A DNA stretch of 64,000 nt from Anaerolineae bacterium (GCA_022843745.1 JALHNB010000020.1:1-64000), one strand, 5' to 3'; counted from the first letter of the stretch, positions 26,189 to 34,962 are shown. Notes: a model not told the origin generated them from the letters alone. Made by a program: numbers and translations.

Positions 26189-27958
26189 ATGGCTGATGTG
26201 TTTATCTCCTACTCGCGTAAAGATGGTGAATTCGCCCAGCGTTTAAGCACGGCTTTCGTCGGCGCGAAGCGTGTCGTATGGGTCGATTGGCAGAATATCC
26301 CCCGCGCGGAGGATTGGTGGCGCGAAATTCAATTGGGTGTCGAGGGCGCGGATGCGTTTATCTGCATCATCAGCGAACACTGGCTCGCGAGCGAAATCTG
26401 CCACAACGAACTTGCATATGCACGGCAGAATAACAAGCGTGTCTTGCCGCTAATCTGGCAGCAGGTTGAAGGCGATGTCGAACAGCGATTAACGGACGCA
26501 TGGGGGGAATTGCCCTGGTCGCAGCGGGCGCAGGACAACTGGGCTTATCTGCGGCATCTGAACTGGATATTTTTCGATGACGTTGCCCGCTTCAACAGCG
26601 AATTCGATGCGCTGCTGCTGACATTGGAGGAAGATCAGCCGCATATTAAGGCGCATACCCGCTATCAGAGCGATGCGCTGGAGTGGGAACGGAGCAACCG
26701 CAATCCGAGTTTTTTGATGAGCGGCGACAATCTGGCGTTTGCCGAAACGTGGCTGGCGCAGAGCGTGGGCAAAGAGCCTGAGCCGACAGCGATCCAGCGG
26801 GCGTATATCACGGAAAGCCGACGAGTCGAGGACGAATTAAAGCGGCAGGCGACGGAACGTGAACGCAGAATCCGGCAGTTCCGAGTGACGGCGGCGGTAT
26901 TGGCTGTGATTGGCGGATTGGCAGTCGCGACAACCGTGACGGCTTTCAATCAGGCGGTGGATTCGGCGAAGCTGGCGGCGGCGGCGATGGTCGCGCAAGG
27001 CGAGGCGCTGAATCGGGGGATGACGGTTGAAGCAGGCAGCACCCAATTAGCTGCTGACAGCGCTTTTTTCGTGCTTCAGCAAAATCGTGTTGGGACGCTG
27101 GCGGCTGGCGCGGTTGTGATGCCGCCGGAATCCACCACACCCGAACCGACGCAATATGTTGCCACGCTGACGCAGGTCGCCCAATTAAACGAGTGGATAC
27201 CCGTCGAAATGACCGACACATTTGATGTGGCGATGGTACAAGTGCCGCAAGGGTGCTTTTACATGGGCAGCGTGGCGGGTGGTGATGAGCAGCCGATTCA
27301 CCTCCAATGTTTTGACGCGCCGTTCTGGATCGACAAATTTGAGGTGACGAACGCTCAATATGCGGCGATTAGTGGGGAAAAGCCGCCGAGCATGTTTACG
27401 GACGACCTGAATCCGGTAGACAGCATCAGTTGGTTCGACGCGCGTGACTTCTGCCGGATGCGTGATGCGCGTTTGCCGACAGAGCGCGAATGGGAATTTT
27501 CTGCACGCGGGCCGGACAGCCTGACTTATCCCTGGGGTAACATATTCCTCAGCGATAGGGTAGTTTTCAGCCGTCCGTCTGATGCCGGGCCGCTGCCTGT
27601 GATGGATGCCGACGGAAACCCGCTGCGTCCGCAAGGGGCATCGTGGGTGGGCGCGGTTGATCTGTCTGGTAACGTGTGGGAATGGGTCAGCACACGCTAC
27701 GATGATGTCGATTTTTCGCGTCAGTTGTTTGACTATCAGATGCTCTACCCGTATCCGTATGTCGCCGACGATGGGCGTGAGAGCGATGAGACGGCTGAAG
27801 AATTTGAGGCGCGTCTGCCGATTTATACGCTGCGGGTGCTGCGGGGCGGGGCGTTCGCCAATTCCGATTCCAATCTGCGCGGCCCCATCCGCGATGCTGA
27901 TAACCCGACGGTCACGAACAATGTCAACGGCTTTCGATGTGCGCGTGATTTCGAGTAG
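26189..27958 (+). CDS. TIR domain - transmembrane - formylglycine-generating-enzyme-like protein
   Basis: The 589-residue protein has three parts. Residues 1-150 form a TIR domain with FISYSRKDGEFAQRL and SEHWLASEICHNEL, in which Glu74 occupies the position of the catalytic glutamate of NAD-cleaving TIRs. A membrane helix spans about 232-253. Residues about 340-589 are an FGE-sulfatase domain with VTNAQYA, RLPTEREWEFSARG, LSGNVWEWV, LRGGAF and a GFRCAR end. The middle stretch (HTRYQ...ALEWER) is shared with TIR-WD40 proteins by recollection. TIR domains signal or cleave NAD; FGE-like domains often serve as binding modules (C-type-lectin-like). A membrane-tethered sensor-effector is plausible. 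Confidence 0.88.
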   Translation: MADVFISYSRKDGEFAQRLSTAFVGAKRVVWVDWQNIPRAEDWWREIQLGVEGADAFICIISEHWLASEICHNELAYARQNNKRVLPLIWQQVEGDVEQRLTDAWGELPWSQRAQDNWAYLRHLNWIFFDDVARFNSEFDALLLTLEEDQPHIKAHTRYQSDALEWERSNRNPSFLMSGDNLAFAETWLAQSVGKEPEPTAIQRAYITESRRVEDELKRQATERERRIRQFRVTAAVLAVIGGLAVATTVTAFNQAVDSAKLAAAAMVAQGEALNRGMTVEAGSTQLAADSAFFVLQQNRVGTLAAGAVVMPPESTTPEPTQYVATLTQVAQLNEWIPVEMTDTFDVAMVQVPQGCFYMGSVAGGDEQPIHLQCFDAPFWIDKFEVTNAQYAAISGEKPPSMFTDDLNPVDSISWFDARDFCRMRDARLPTEREWEFSARGPDSLTYPWGNIFLSDRVVFSRPSDAGPLPVMDADGNPLRPQGASWVGAVDLSGNVWEWVSTRYDDVDFSRQLFDYQMLYPYPYVADDGRESDETAEEFEARLPIYTLRVLRGGAFANSDSNLRGPIRDADNPTVTNNVNGFRCARDFE

Positions 27959-28000
27959 CTGAGGGAGACGAAATTGGTGTTTGTGCGCCGGGGAGATTAA

Positions 28001-28024
28001 GGGCGCACCGCCGTGCGCCCCTAC
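28001..28024. repeat. CCCCTAC hairpin family, GCGCAC stem
   Basis: The arms GGGCGCAC and GTGCGCCC flank a four-base loop and are followed by CTACGAAAACGGTTCACGAT. The same right flank (GAAAACGGTTCGCGA) is present at 63242 and partly at 18351, defining a sub-type. Confidence 0.7.
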
Positions 28025-28101
28025 GAAAACGGTTCACGATTACCAATTTATTTGCGGGACAGAGCAAAAAGCATATTAAATTATGCCCATACCGCTGAGG
28101 G

Positions 28102-28935
28102 CTATATTGCGGATTCAAGCGCTTTCTGTAGCCGATGGAGCGAATCGACGAGTGCGGCATCGGTGTCGCGTCCGTAGCCGCCAGACTTGGGCAGCCCGCC
28201 AATTTCCAGAATCGCCGCGCCCGTGAGACCGCCCTGCAACAGAGCATGGAAATAATCGATAAAATCAACGTTCCCCATCCCTATAGGCAGATGATGATTC
28301 GTTTCCGGCAGCGGCGTGTCGGATACATGCAGCATGGTCATGCGCGGAATCAGCTTCTTAAATGCCGCCAGATGGTCAGGATGGGTGTGGTTAAAATCCC
28401 AGACAAATCCCAGCTCCGGCACAGCATCGAGCAGGGCAGCGACATGCGACGGTTGTGCGAAAACCATTTCCTCCGGCTCGTTATGCTCCACGCCAACGCG
28501 AAAGCCATGTCTGGCAGCGATCTCGACCCCGGCACGAAAATCGGGGATAACCCGCTGTTCAAGCGCATCATTGGTGGCACTGTCTATCGGCGTGGCTGAA
28601 ACCGGATGCCAGTGAACGCAGCGAATTTTTAACGCGAGAATGGCGGGCAGATTCGCACGGAGAATCTCAAGCGGCGTTTGACCATCACCCGTTTTGCCAT
28701 CCGGGTTCAGCCGGACGACGATTTCCATCATGGGCGCTAATCCGGCATCCTCCAGCGCCGCCGCCACTTCCGTGAACGACGTGCCGAGGTGGGATTCGTT
28801 GAGGCCTTCTGTCCTGCCGGGGAATTGAATCGCGGCGAAACCATGCTGGCGCGAGAAGGCGATTTCTTCGAGGATGGGTCGCCAGTTGGTCGGGAACAGA
28901 CGCGCGTTGATGCCGATTTGAATGCGCTGGTGCAT
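28102..28935 (-). CDS. Sugar phosphate isomerase/epimerase (TIM barrel)
   Basis: The 277-residue product is the third xylose-isomerase-like barrel of the window. Signature strands include VGVEHNEPEE, FVWDFNHTHPDH, TMLHVSDTPLP and AAILEIGGLP, supplying a Glu, Asp/His, His and Glu metal set. The substrate is unknown. AAAGG lies nine bases before the ATG at 28935. It is followed on the same strand by nothing obvious and preceded by an SnoaL-like gene also on the minus strand. Confidence 0.82.
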   Translation of the reverse strand: MHQRIQIGINARLFPTNWRPILEEIAFSRQHGFAAIQFPGRTEGLNESHLGTSFTEVAAALEDAGLAPMMEIVVRLNPDGKTGDGQTPLEILRANLPAILALKIRCVHWHPVSATPIDSATNDALEQRVIPDFRAGVEIAARHGFRVGVEHNEPEEMVFAQPSHVAALLDAVPELGFVWDFNHTHPDHLAAFKKLIPRMTMLHVSDTPLPETNHHLPIGMGNVDFIDYFHALLQGGLTGAAILEIGGLPKSGGYGRDTDAALVDSLHRLQKALESAI

Positions 28936-28973
28936 GGGGATGCCTTTGGTTGGGTCAGAAATTATGAAGGCTC

Positions 28974-29070
28974 AGAAGCTGTTTGCATATTCGCTCAACC
29001 TCACCTCCAGCCCCTCTCCAATGCGTTGGAGAGGGGAGTCAAAACAGATTCTTTGCAGTGGATGTCAATC
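28974..29070. repeat. Type A MITE-like element, right end lost
   Basis: The left end AGAAGCTGTTTGCATATTC (28974-28992) and the hairpin around CCAATGCGTTGG match the elements at 12200 and 49797, but the right terminal repeat is not found after AAAATG near 29074. Confidence 0.6.
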
Positions 29071-29118
29071 TAAAATGCCGTATAAGCTCCCAAAAACTTC
29101 AAAAGTCAGCGAAGAATG

Positions 29119-29556
29119 CTACAGCAGTGCCCGCAGTTCTTCGGTGAGGGCGGCGCTCATCTCCGGCCTGCCGTGAAAAGCGGCGGGGGTATTTTGGTAA
29201 ACGGTGACGCGCCACTCGCCATTTTCCTTCAAGGCGACAAGCGTCTGGATGGCGTTGACGGCGGGGTTGATGTCCGATTTTCCGGGCGGGATCATGCCGA
29301 CGACAGCGCGGAGAACGGCGACATCCGGCGACAAAAAGCGGACTTCGCGGACTTTGCCCACGTAGGCAGCGGTGGGGTGGTCGGCGAAAATCTGGCGCAT
29401 GGTGGACTCAATTTCCGCGCGTCCGTTCATGGTGCTGCCGTCGAAGCCGACCACATTAGCGTTATCGGCGAAAAGCGCAGCCATATTTTCGGCGCTGCGG
29501 TTGTTCCAAGCACCTAAAACCCCGTGATAAAGGCTTTCAATTTCATTTGCGATCAT
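29119..29556 (-). CDS. SgcJ/EcaC-type NTF2-like (SnoaL/DUF4440) protein
   Basis: The 145-residue protein has the cone-shaped NTF2-like fold pattern: helix EIESLYHGVLGAWNNRS, then FADNANVVGFDG, a GRAEIESTMRQIFADHP turn, and strands VREVRFLSPDVAVLRAVVGM and WRVTVYQNTPAAF. This sub-family (SgcJ/EcaC) has poorly defined functions, sometimes as accessory oxygenase-like proteins or small-molecule binders. The ATG at 29556 follows GGGAATT; an upstream TTG at 29562 is less likely. It is a single gene. Confidence 0.75.
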   Translation of the reverse strand: MIANEIESLYHGVLGAWNNRSAENMAALFADNANVVGFDGSTMNGRAEIESTMRQIFADHPTAAYVGKVREVRFLSPDVAVLRAVVGMIPPGKSDINPAVNAIQTLVALKENGEWRVTVYQNTPAAFHGRPEMSAALTEELRALL

Positions 29557-29783
29557 GGTCAATTCCCTGGCTGAACGTCGATTTGAATGTGATGGTAGAA
29601 CATTAGTTCGTGGCTGTCAAGCGTTCACAGGTAATGTTCGTACTGCCTGCTTTTGTACAGAATTGCACAAAGAAAGCTACTTGTCCTATGACTTTTCCCT
29701 CCGATGGGTCATGCAGGAAATTTTTTTCCGGGATATGCTGATTTTTATATCAGTGACATAAGAGATTTAAAGATGTAGACGAT

Positions 29784-30212
29784 ATGTACCAGAGTAATTC
29801 TGCTGCTGGACTTGGCTCATTAACCAAGAATGAATTTATGCACACCAGAATCGTTCGATTATTAATCGCTGATGACCATGCGCAAGTGCGTCGAGGCTTA
29901 TCAATGGTTCTCGAAGAATTCGATGATATAGAACTGGTGGGCGAGGCAAAAAACGGGCACGAAGCCGTTGCACTGGTCGAAAAACACCGTCCAGATGTCG
30001 TGCTGATGGACTTGGTGATGCCGGTGATGGATGGTGTCAGTGCCACGCGAATTATTCACCAGAAATACCCGCATATACAGATTATCGCGCTTACCAGCAG
30101 CGTTGAGCCTGACCTGATTCAGAGCGTCCAGGAAGCGGGTGCTTTTACGTGCATCTACAAAAACATCACGATTGATGTCCTCGAAAAGACGATCCGCGAG
30201 GCTGTCGCATAG
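29784..30212 (+). CDS. Stand-alone response regulator receiver protein
   Basis: The 142-residue product is a lone receiver domain of NarL type. The acidic pair is at Asp30/Asp31 (LLIADDH), the phosphoacceptor is Asp76 (LMDLVMP) and the conserved lysine is Lys126 (CIYKNI). No DNA-binding output domain follows. An internal ATG at 29838 would give a 124-residue protein starting nearer the domain; neither start has a strong ribosome-binding site. No kinase is adjacent; it may work with one of the distant histidine kinases. Confidence 0.82.
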   Translation: MYQSNSAAGLGSLTKNEFMHTRIVRLLIADDHAQVRRGLSMVLEEFDDIELVGEAKNGHEAVALVEKHRPDVVLMDLVMPVMDGVSATRIIHQKYPHIQIIALTSSVEPDLIQSVQEAGAFTCIYKNITIDVLEKTIREAVA

Positions 30213-30216
30213 TGCG

Positions 30217-31012
30217 TCAAGTGTTCTGCCGCGCAAACTGATGCGCCAGAAAAATGGCGGTCAGGCACAGGGCGGCGTTGATCGGCAGGAATACGAGATT
30301 GCCCAGCAGTATCTCAAGCGGGTTGGCATTGGTGAAAGCGTTGACGAAAATCCCCAGTGGTATGAGTGGCAGTGTCAGTGCCGTGAATATCGCTATTGTT
30401 TGATTCCGCCAAAATTCCGCGCAGAGAACCCCAAGTGCGGCAGACAGTAAACCCACTGCGCAAAAATTTCCCCCCCAAAACCATAAAAATTGCGATAAAC
30501 GAAAATACCATCAGCGGTGATGGAAATGAAGTGCAGTGGCTAAAAACAGCGCTCACCATACATCTGAAGTAGGTTTCGTGCGTTGAAACGACGACTGCCC
30601 TTATCAGAACCAGGGGCGCAAAGGCGATTGCCAGCCATAAAAGCAGTCTGCATCGGTAGTATGTGCTGGCGATATAGCCTATGACGAACTGCGCGTTCGA
30701 AAGATTTGTCAGGTGGAGCAGGTCAACATGCTCGCTGCGCATGTCGTTGACCACGATGAAAGCCGCAGTGTATGACAGATAGGGTGGGATCAAGGCAATC
30801 GCGGCAAGCAACAGGATGACGATCAGGCGGATAATCTCGCTGTAGGGGTTTGTCCAGATGCCGATGAAATAGCCGAAAGCCGCGCTTGCGATAAAACTCT
30901 GGAGCAGAGCGAAGCGCAGAGTGGGGTTTGGAGATCGGTGCATCTCGCGAATCAGCAGCGGGTTGGAGAGGATGCGCTGTTTGAGCGATTGGCTCAATTT
31001 TGCCTCCGTCAT
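30217..31012 (-). pseudogene. Frameshifted ABC-2-type membrane protein gene
   Basis: From the ATG at 31012 the frame is a polytopic membrane protein starting NPLLIREMHRSP, resembling ABC-2 permease starts, with AAFIVVNDMRSEHVDLLHLT as the cytosolic loop. At a run of seven Gs (plus-strand C7, 30470-30476) the frame breaks. Removing one G restores GGNFCAVGLLSAALGVLCAE and continues through two more helices to the stop at 30217. The total length then becomes exactly 265 codons. It could be a true frameshift, slippage-controlled phase variation, or a sequencing error. Confidence 0.8.
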
Positions 31013-31087
31013 GACCTCAATTCATTTCATAATAGTCGGCGTGACGGAGATAAGTTCAAATTTTCGCCTATCCATATTTTTGTGCCA

Positions 31088-31112
31088 GGGCAGGCCTCAG
31101 ACCTGCCCCTAC
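31088..31112. repeat. CCCCTAC hairpin family, AGGCCTCAGACCT stem
   Basis: The arms GGGCAGG and CCTGCCC frame CCTCAGA and are followed by CTACAGGCCATATTTGCAGA, the same flank sub-type as at 26054 and 10376. Confidence 0.7.
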
Positions 31113-31177
31113 AGGCCATATTTGCAGACGTTTTTCTAAAAGTGTCGTGTCAAAGTGAGATGAACTTTCAATAGGCT

Positions 31178-31915
31178 CTAGGCGTTGCGCCAGGGGTTGA
31201 TGCCTAGTTCCTTACATTTTCGGTAGACCAGCACGACGTAGGTGAAATCGAAAATCATGCTGACGGCCATCATCAGATTGATGAGCGGCGTCTGGTCACC
31301 CAGCACCACGACGAACAGATAAGCGAAAATCGTGCCGATCATTTTGGTGACGGCGATCCAGAAGGACTGCCCCGCCAGATTGCCGCGCACCAGCAGCATG
31401 GCGATAAATAAAATATCCATATCGAATTCCAGCGCGAAGCCGGTATAGAGGCCGCTTTGGAGCGCGATGGGCAGAAATTCCGGTATGCTGCCGTTGACAG
31501 GAATCTGGTTAACGTTGGGGACGTAGAATGTGCCTTCGATCAGATAGACGAGGCCGAAGCCGACGACGACACCGAAAATGACTAATGGTATCCAATATTT
31601 CTGAATCGCCGGGAATTTCTTGAACTGCGCCGCGCCGAAACGCAGAATGGTGTAGAGGATCAGCGCATCAACGAACATAGCGGCGAAATCACGCATCTGG
31701 AATAGGGTTTGTGGGCAGTCCGGCCAGGAAATGGGGCAGACGGGGTAGAGATTGAGGCCGTAGATCAGCTCCCAGCCGATGTTGCCGCACATAGCGATCA
31801 CGGGCATCCCGTAAGTTTTGTCCTTAAAGGCGCGGCGGACAATGAAGATATAGGCGAGTATCCAGAATACGCCTTCCAAAAGTCCAATCACGAGCAACAA
31901 GGTATCTTTCGACAT
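31178..31915 (-). CDS. Transmembrane terpene-cyclase-like (PaxB-family) protein
   Basis: The 245-residue product has about seven membrane helices. The motif AMCGNIGWELIYGL places Glu49 in a helix, and DFAAMFVDALILYTILRFG places Asp83 in the next; these mirror the conserved Glu and Asp of fungal PaxB/Pyr4-type membrane terpene cyclases and their bacterial homologues. Those enzymes cyclise epoxidised prenyl chains. No prenyltransferase or epoxidase is nearby, so a different small-molecule role is possible. The ATG at 31915 follows AGGAAGG; a longer frame upstream translates repeat DNA and is rejected. Confidence 0.65.
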   Translation of the reverse strand: MSKDTLLLVIGLLEGVFWILAYIFIVRRAFKDKTYGMPVIAMCGNIGWELIYGLNLYPVCPISWPDCPQTLFQMRDFAAMFVDALILYTILRFGAAQFKKFPAIQKYWIPLVIFGVVVGFGLVYLIEGTFYVPNVNQIPVNGSIPEFLPIALQSGLYTGFALEFDMDILFIAMLLVRGNLAGQSFWIAVTKMIGTIFAYLFVVVLGDQTPLINLMMAVSMIFDFTYVVLVYRKCKELGINPWRNA

Positions 31916-32233
31916 CGCTGGCCTTCCTGATATAGTTATGGGGTAAGAGCTATGTGGCAAAGTGGTGTGTAAATATTTTAGCAGCGATTGGTTTTTAGCG
32001 ATTAGGCAGTAGTGCTGAGTATAAAGTGCTGAGTCAAAGCAGTAATGAATATAAAGTGCTAAGTGTTGAGTATGAGACAGTTGTGCCAAGTTCTGAGTTC
32101 CGAGTGCTGAGTCAAAGCAGTAATGAGTGATGCGTAGAAAACAGTTTGAAAACTCAGCACTCAGCACTTTATACTCGGTACTAAAAGCTGAACTGCTGAC
32201 AAGCGGAATATTAACCCTAAAAAGGAGCTTTGT
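31916..32233. repeat. Spacer built of AGTGCTGAGT words
   Basis: From about 32010 to 32180 the words AGTGCTGAGTATAAAGTGCT, AAGTGCTAAGTGTTGAG and CTCAGCACTTTATACTC recur in both orientations with GTCAAAGCAGTAATGA modules, so the tract is a tandem and inverted repeat array. The AAAAAGGAG at 32220-32228 is the ribosome-binding site of the next gene. Confidence 0.7.
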
Positions 32234-33064
32234 ATGGCATTTACGTTGAGCGCGTTTGGCGACGAGATCGCCAGCGACCTTGAAGAACAATTGAAACTGC
32301 TGGTCGCGCTGGATGTGCGGATGCTGGATTTACGCGCGGCGTGGGACACGAATGTGCTGCGCATGAGCGACGAGCAGGTGGCGCGAGTCAAAAAAATCTG
32401 CGCAGAATATGGAGTCGAGATCGCGTGTATCGGCAGCCCGATTGGAAAATCGCCGATCATCAGGCCGATTGAGGACGAACTCGCCAATCTGCGGCGGATT
32501 ATGGAAATCGCGACGATGCTGGACACCAAGCGCATTCGTATTTTTTCGTTTTACCCGCCGGACACCAGCACCAACGCGCATTATGACGAGTATGTCGAAG
32601 AAGCGGCGGCGCGGCTGGCACAATTGACCGAGTTAGCCGAGAAAAACGGATTTTTGCTGCTGCTGGAAAACGAAAAAGAAGTTGTGGGAGATACGCCGGA
32701 GCGCTGCCTGGGTTTGCTGCGGCGCGTGAACAGCCTGAGCCTGCGCTTTATCTGGGACCCGGCGAATTTCGTGCAAGTGGGCGTGGATGACCAGATCGAA
32801 AAATTCTGGGACACGCTTGGCACGTATGTCGGCTACATCCACATCAAAGACGCGCTGCTGAGTGATGGCAGCGTGAAGGCGGCGGGGGAGGGCGATGGAA
32901 AAATCAAGGATTTGCTGCTCAAGTTGGTGGCGAATCATTATGACGGCGTGCTGTCGCTTGAACCACATCTGGCGGTGGCGGGACACAGCAGTGGCTTCAG
33001 TGGCACAAGCGGGATGACGACGGCGGTCAATGCGCTGCGGGGTTTGCTGGCGGAGATTGGGTAG
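32234..33064 (+). CDS. Sugar phosphate isomerase/epimerase (TIM barrel)
   Basis: The 276-residue protein is the fourth xylose-isomerase-like barrel. Strand motifs include LSAFGDEIASDLEEQL, IACIGSPIGKSP, LLLLENEKEVVGDTPERC, FIWDPANFVQVG, YVGYIHIKDALL and VLSLEPHLAVAG, giving a Glu, Asp, His, Glu metal set. The start is well supported by AAGGAG at normal spacing. The substrate is unknown; the IKDA motif resembles hydroxypyruvate isomerase and inosose relatives. Confidence 0.85.
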   Translation: MAFTLSAFGDEIASDLEEQLKLLVALDVRMLDLRAAWDTNVLRMSDEQVARVKKICAEYGVEIACIGSPIGKSPIIRPIEDELANLRRIMEIATMLDTKRIRIFSFYPPDTSTNAHYDEYVEEAAARLAQLTELAEKNGFLLLLENEKEVVGDTPERCLGLLRRVNSLSLRFIWDPANFVQVGVDDQIEKFWDTLGTYVGYIHIKDALLSDGSVKAAGEGDGKIKDLLLKLVANHYDGVLSLEPHLAVAGHSSGFSGTSGMTTAVNALRGLLAEIG

Positions 33065-33156
33065 GTGAGCCATTACGCTCAAAATTGTATATGATTTATG
33101 AGTTGTACGCGGCAAAATCACCCGAAGTAAATGTAACTATACAAGAGAGAAATTTT

Positions 33157-34305
33157 ATGCGGTATTTCGCGCCTGCTATCCGGCTTATTGTTATCCTACT
33201 TTGTTTTCCACTGCTGACCACGCAGATAAAGGCGCAGGCACCGACTCCGCCGCCGACGATTACCAGCGCACATACGGATACGGTGGTGTATGCGGGGCCG
33301 GGGGACTCGTTTCATCAACTCAGTCCGCTTTCCGCTGGGTTGCAGGTGGAAATTATCGAGCGCAACCGCGTTGGCAATTGGCTGCACATCCAACGGCTGC
33401 GCGAAGATGGCAGCGCGATTGTCGATGGTTGGGTGATGACGGGCTATCTGAATCTCGACCCGAATCTGAGCTTTAGCGATGTGCCTGTCAACACGACGAT
33501 TGCCGATGGCGACCCGGCGAACATCCCATTTTTATCGGTTCAGCCGCTTTACAGCGCGCCGGTGATCCCAACCGTCAGCCCGGCAATGGTCGATGTTTAC
33601 CAGTTGGGGCAGTCGTTGGGCAATCACGCCGATGTCGTTACCAAAGTGGGCGACAGCATGAGCGCGGACGTGCTTTATCTTGGCCCGCTGTTCGCTCAGG
33701 ATAATTATGAACTGGGGCCGTATGATGATCTGGAAGAAACGCTGAAATTTTTCGGCCCATCGCTGCTGACGATCAGTGTGGCGGCGCGGATTGGCATGAC
33801 GACGTATGTGGTTTTTGACCCGACGTGGGCCGATAAAGCGTTCTGCCTGCCGCGCGAGTCGCCGCTGGACTGCGAATATCGCCGCAAGCAGCCAAGCATC
33901 GCGTTTATTTTGTTCGGGCCGAACGATGTGCGCCACATGACCGCCGACGAATTTGGCGTTCAGATGCGAATGATCGTCGAGGCGACACTTGAAAAGGGCA
34001 TTATTCCGGTGTTGAATACGTTCAGTACCGATCCGAATGCTGATTTGTGGTGGCAGTCGGTGGATTTTAATAACATGCTGATTCAGGTTGGCGCGGAATA
34101 CCAGATTCCGGTGATTAATTTGTTCGTGGCCTCGCGCCCGCTGCCCGCCTATGGGTTGGAAGCGGACGCAATTCACATGAAGCACAGCGGGTGGACGAAT
34201 CTGAAATATGATAGCGGACATGAGTCGTGGTACGGGACGAGTTTGCTGAATCTGCTGTCGCTGCGGATGATGGATGAGATTCGGCGGACAGTGGGGATGG
34301 GGTAA
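33157..34305 (+). CDS. Secreted SH3b - SGNH hydrolase
   Basis: The 382-residue product has a signal peptide (about 1-27, ending IKAQA) and a short proline/threonine linker. A bacterial SH3 domain follows (about 38-103: VYAGPGDSFHQLSPL to GWVMTGYL). The SGNH esterase domain then has block I GDSMS (165-169) and block III FGPNDV. SH3b domains target cell-wall or glycan ligands, so a secreted deacylase acting on wall or exopolysaccharide is likely. The ATG at 33157 follows AAGAGAG. It precedes the lipoprotein and acyltransferase genes. Confidence 0.8.
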   Translation: MRYFAPAIRLIVILLCFPLLTTQIKAQAPTPPPTITSAHTDTVVYAGPGDSFHQLSPLSAGLQVEIIERNRVGNWLHIQRLREDGSAIVDGWVMTGYLNLDPNLSFSDVPVNTTIADGDPANIPFLSVQPLYSAPVIPTVSPAMVDVYQLGQSLGNHADVVTKVGDSMSADVLYLGPLFAQDNYELGPYDDLEETLKFFGPSLLTISVAARIGMTTYVVFDPTWADKAFCLPRESPLDCEYRRKQPSIAFILFGPNDVRHMTADEFGVQMRMIVEATLEKGIIPVLNTFSTDPNADLWWQSVDFNNMLIQVGAEYQIPVINLFVASRPLPAYGLEADAIHMKHSGWTNLKYDSGHESWYGTSLLNLLSLRMMDEIRRTVGMG

Positions 34306-34444
34306 GGAAGTCGATAGTCGTTAGCTTTTAGTCGTTAGCTTTTAGCTTGTCGGTGCTTCGGGAAGCAGCGAGTTTGGGAACTTTACATGTCAACAGAGAA
34401 GGGCGCAATATATTGCGCCCCTACAAGGATGGGGTTTCATTTTT
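34306..34444. repeat. GTCGTTAGCTTTTAG words plus a CCCCTAC hairpin
   Basis: Directly after the SGNH stop are tandem words GTCGTTAGCTTTTAGTCG. A hairpin with fully palindromic stem GGGCGCAATATATTGCGCCC (34401-34420) followed by CTAC belongs to the dispersed family. Confidence 0.7.
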
Positions 34445-34807
34445 ATGCTGAAGTGGATTTTAATCGGCTTGATTTTGGTAGTATCGGCGTGTGCGTCGAG
34501 CGATGGCGGCGATCCGGCGAAAACGGTGGAGCAATATTTGCAGGCGAAAGTCGAGGCGGATGCCGATGCGATGCGCCCGCTGCTGTGCGCGGCGATGGAA
34601 GCCGATCTTAACCTGGAGGCGCGGACGTTCGAGAGTGTGTCGGGCGTTGAGATTAAGGATATGGCCTGCAAAAGTGATGGGAATACGGTCACTTGTACGG
34701 GCGAGATTGTCGCCACCTATGGGACGGAAAATACGTCTTTCCCGCTGACCGCGTACAGCGTCGCGCAGGAAGACGGCGAGTGGAAATACTGCGGCGAGGC
34801 GGGGTAG
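34445..34807 (+). CDS. Small lipoprotein
   Basis: The 120-residue product has a lipoprotein signal peptide with lipobox VSAC (Cys16), followed by a short Ser/Gly tether and a single NTF2-like or cystatin-like domain (PAKTVEQYLQAKVEADADAM, then AYSVAQEDGEWKYC). It contains four cysteines after the lipidated one, which could form disulfides. Function is unknown; the VEQYLQAKVEAD pattern resembles DUF4878/DUF4440-type lipoproteins. Confidence 0.72.
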   Translation: MLKWILIGLILVVSACASSDGGDPAKTVEQYLQAKVEADADAMRPLLCAAMEADLNLEARTFESVSGVEIKDMACKSDGNTVTCTGEIVATYGTENTSFPLTAYSVAQEDGEWKYCGEAG

Positions 34808-34962
34808 GGCGTTAGCTGGTCAGCATTTCAGCGCATTAGCCAGTCAGCTTTTAAGTCGATAGTCGGTAGTCGTTGAGAAGTGTGCTAACCCTCACCCCAA
34901 ACCCCCCTCCCTCATGGCGAGGGGCTTTAACTTGATAGCTGAATTGCCCATGAGGTAGTAAG
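34808..34962. repeat. TCAGCATTTCAGC and GTCGATAGTCGG words, then a C-rich hairpin
   Basis: Words AGCTGGTCAGCATTTCAGC and GTCGATAGTCGGTAGTCG follow the lipoprotein stop. A shortened C-rich/G-rich element CCCTCACCCCAAACCC ... GGCGAGGGGC spans 34893-34926. Confidence 0.65.

Noticed and set aside
25929-26246. Open frame containing RKGRSQTRPYR
   Set aside because: The peptide is a translation of a CCCCTAC hairpin; the frame overlaps the start of the TIR gene and has no start signal.
31916-32290. N-terminal extension of the terpene-cyclase-like protein
   Set aside because: The additional 125 codons translate the AGTGCTGAG repeat array; a strong ribosome-binding site marks 31915 as the start.
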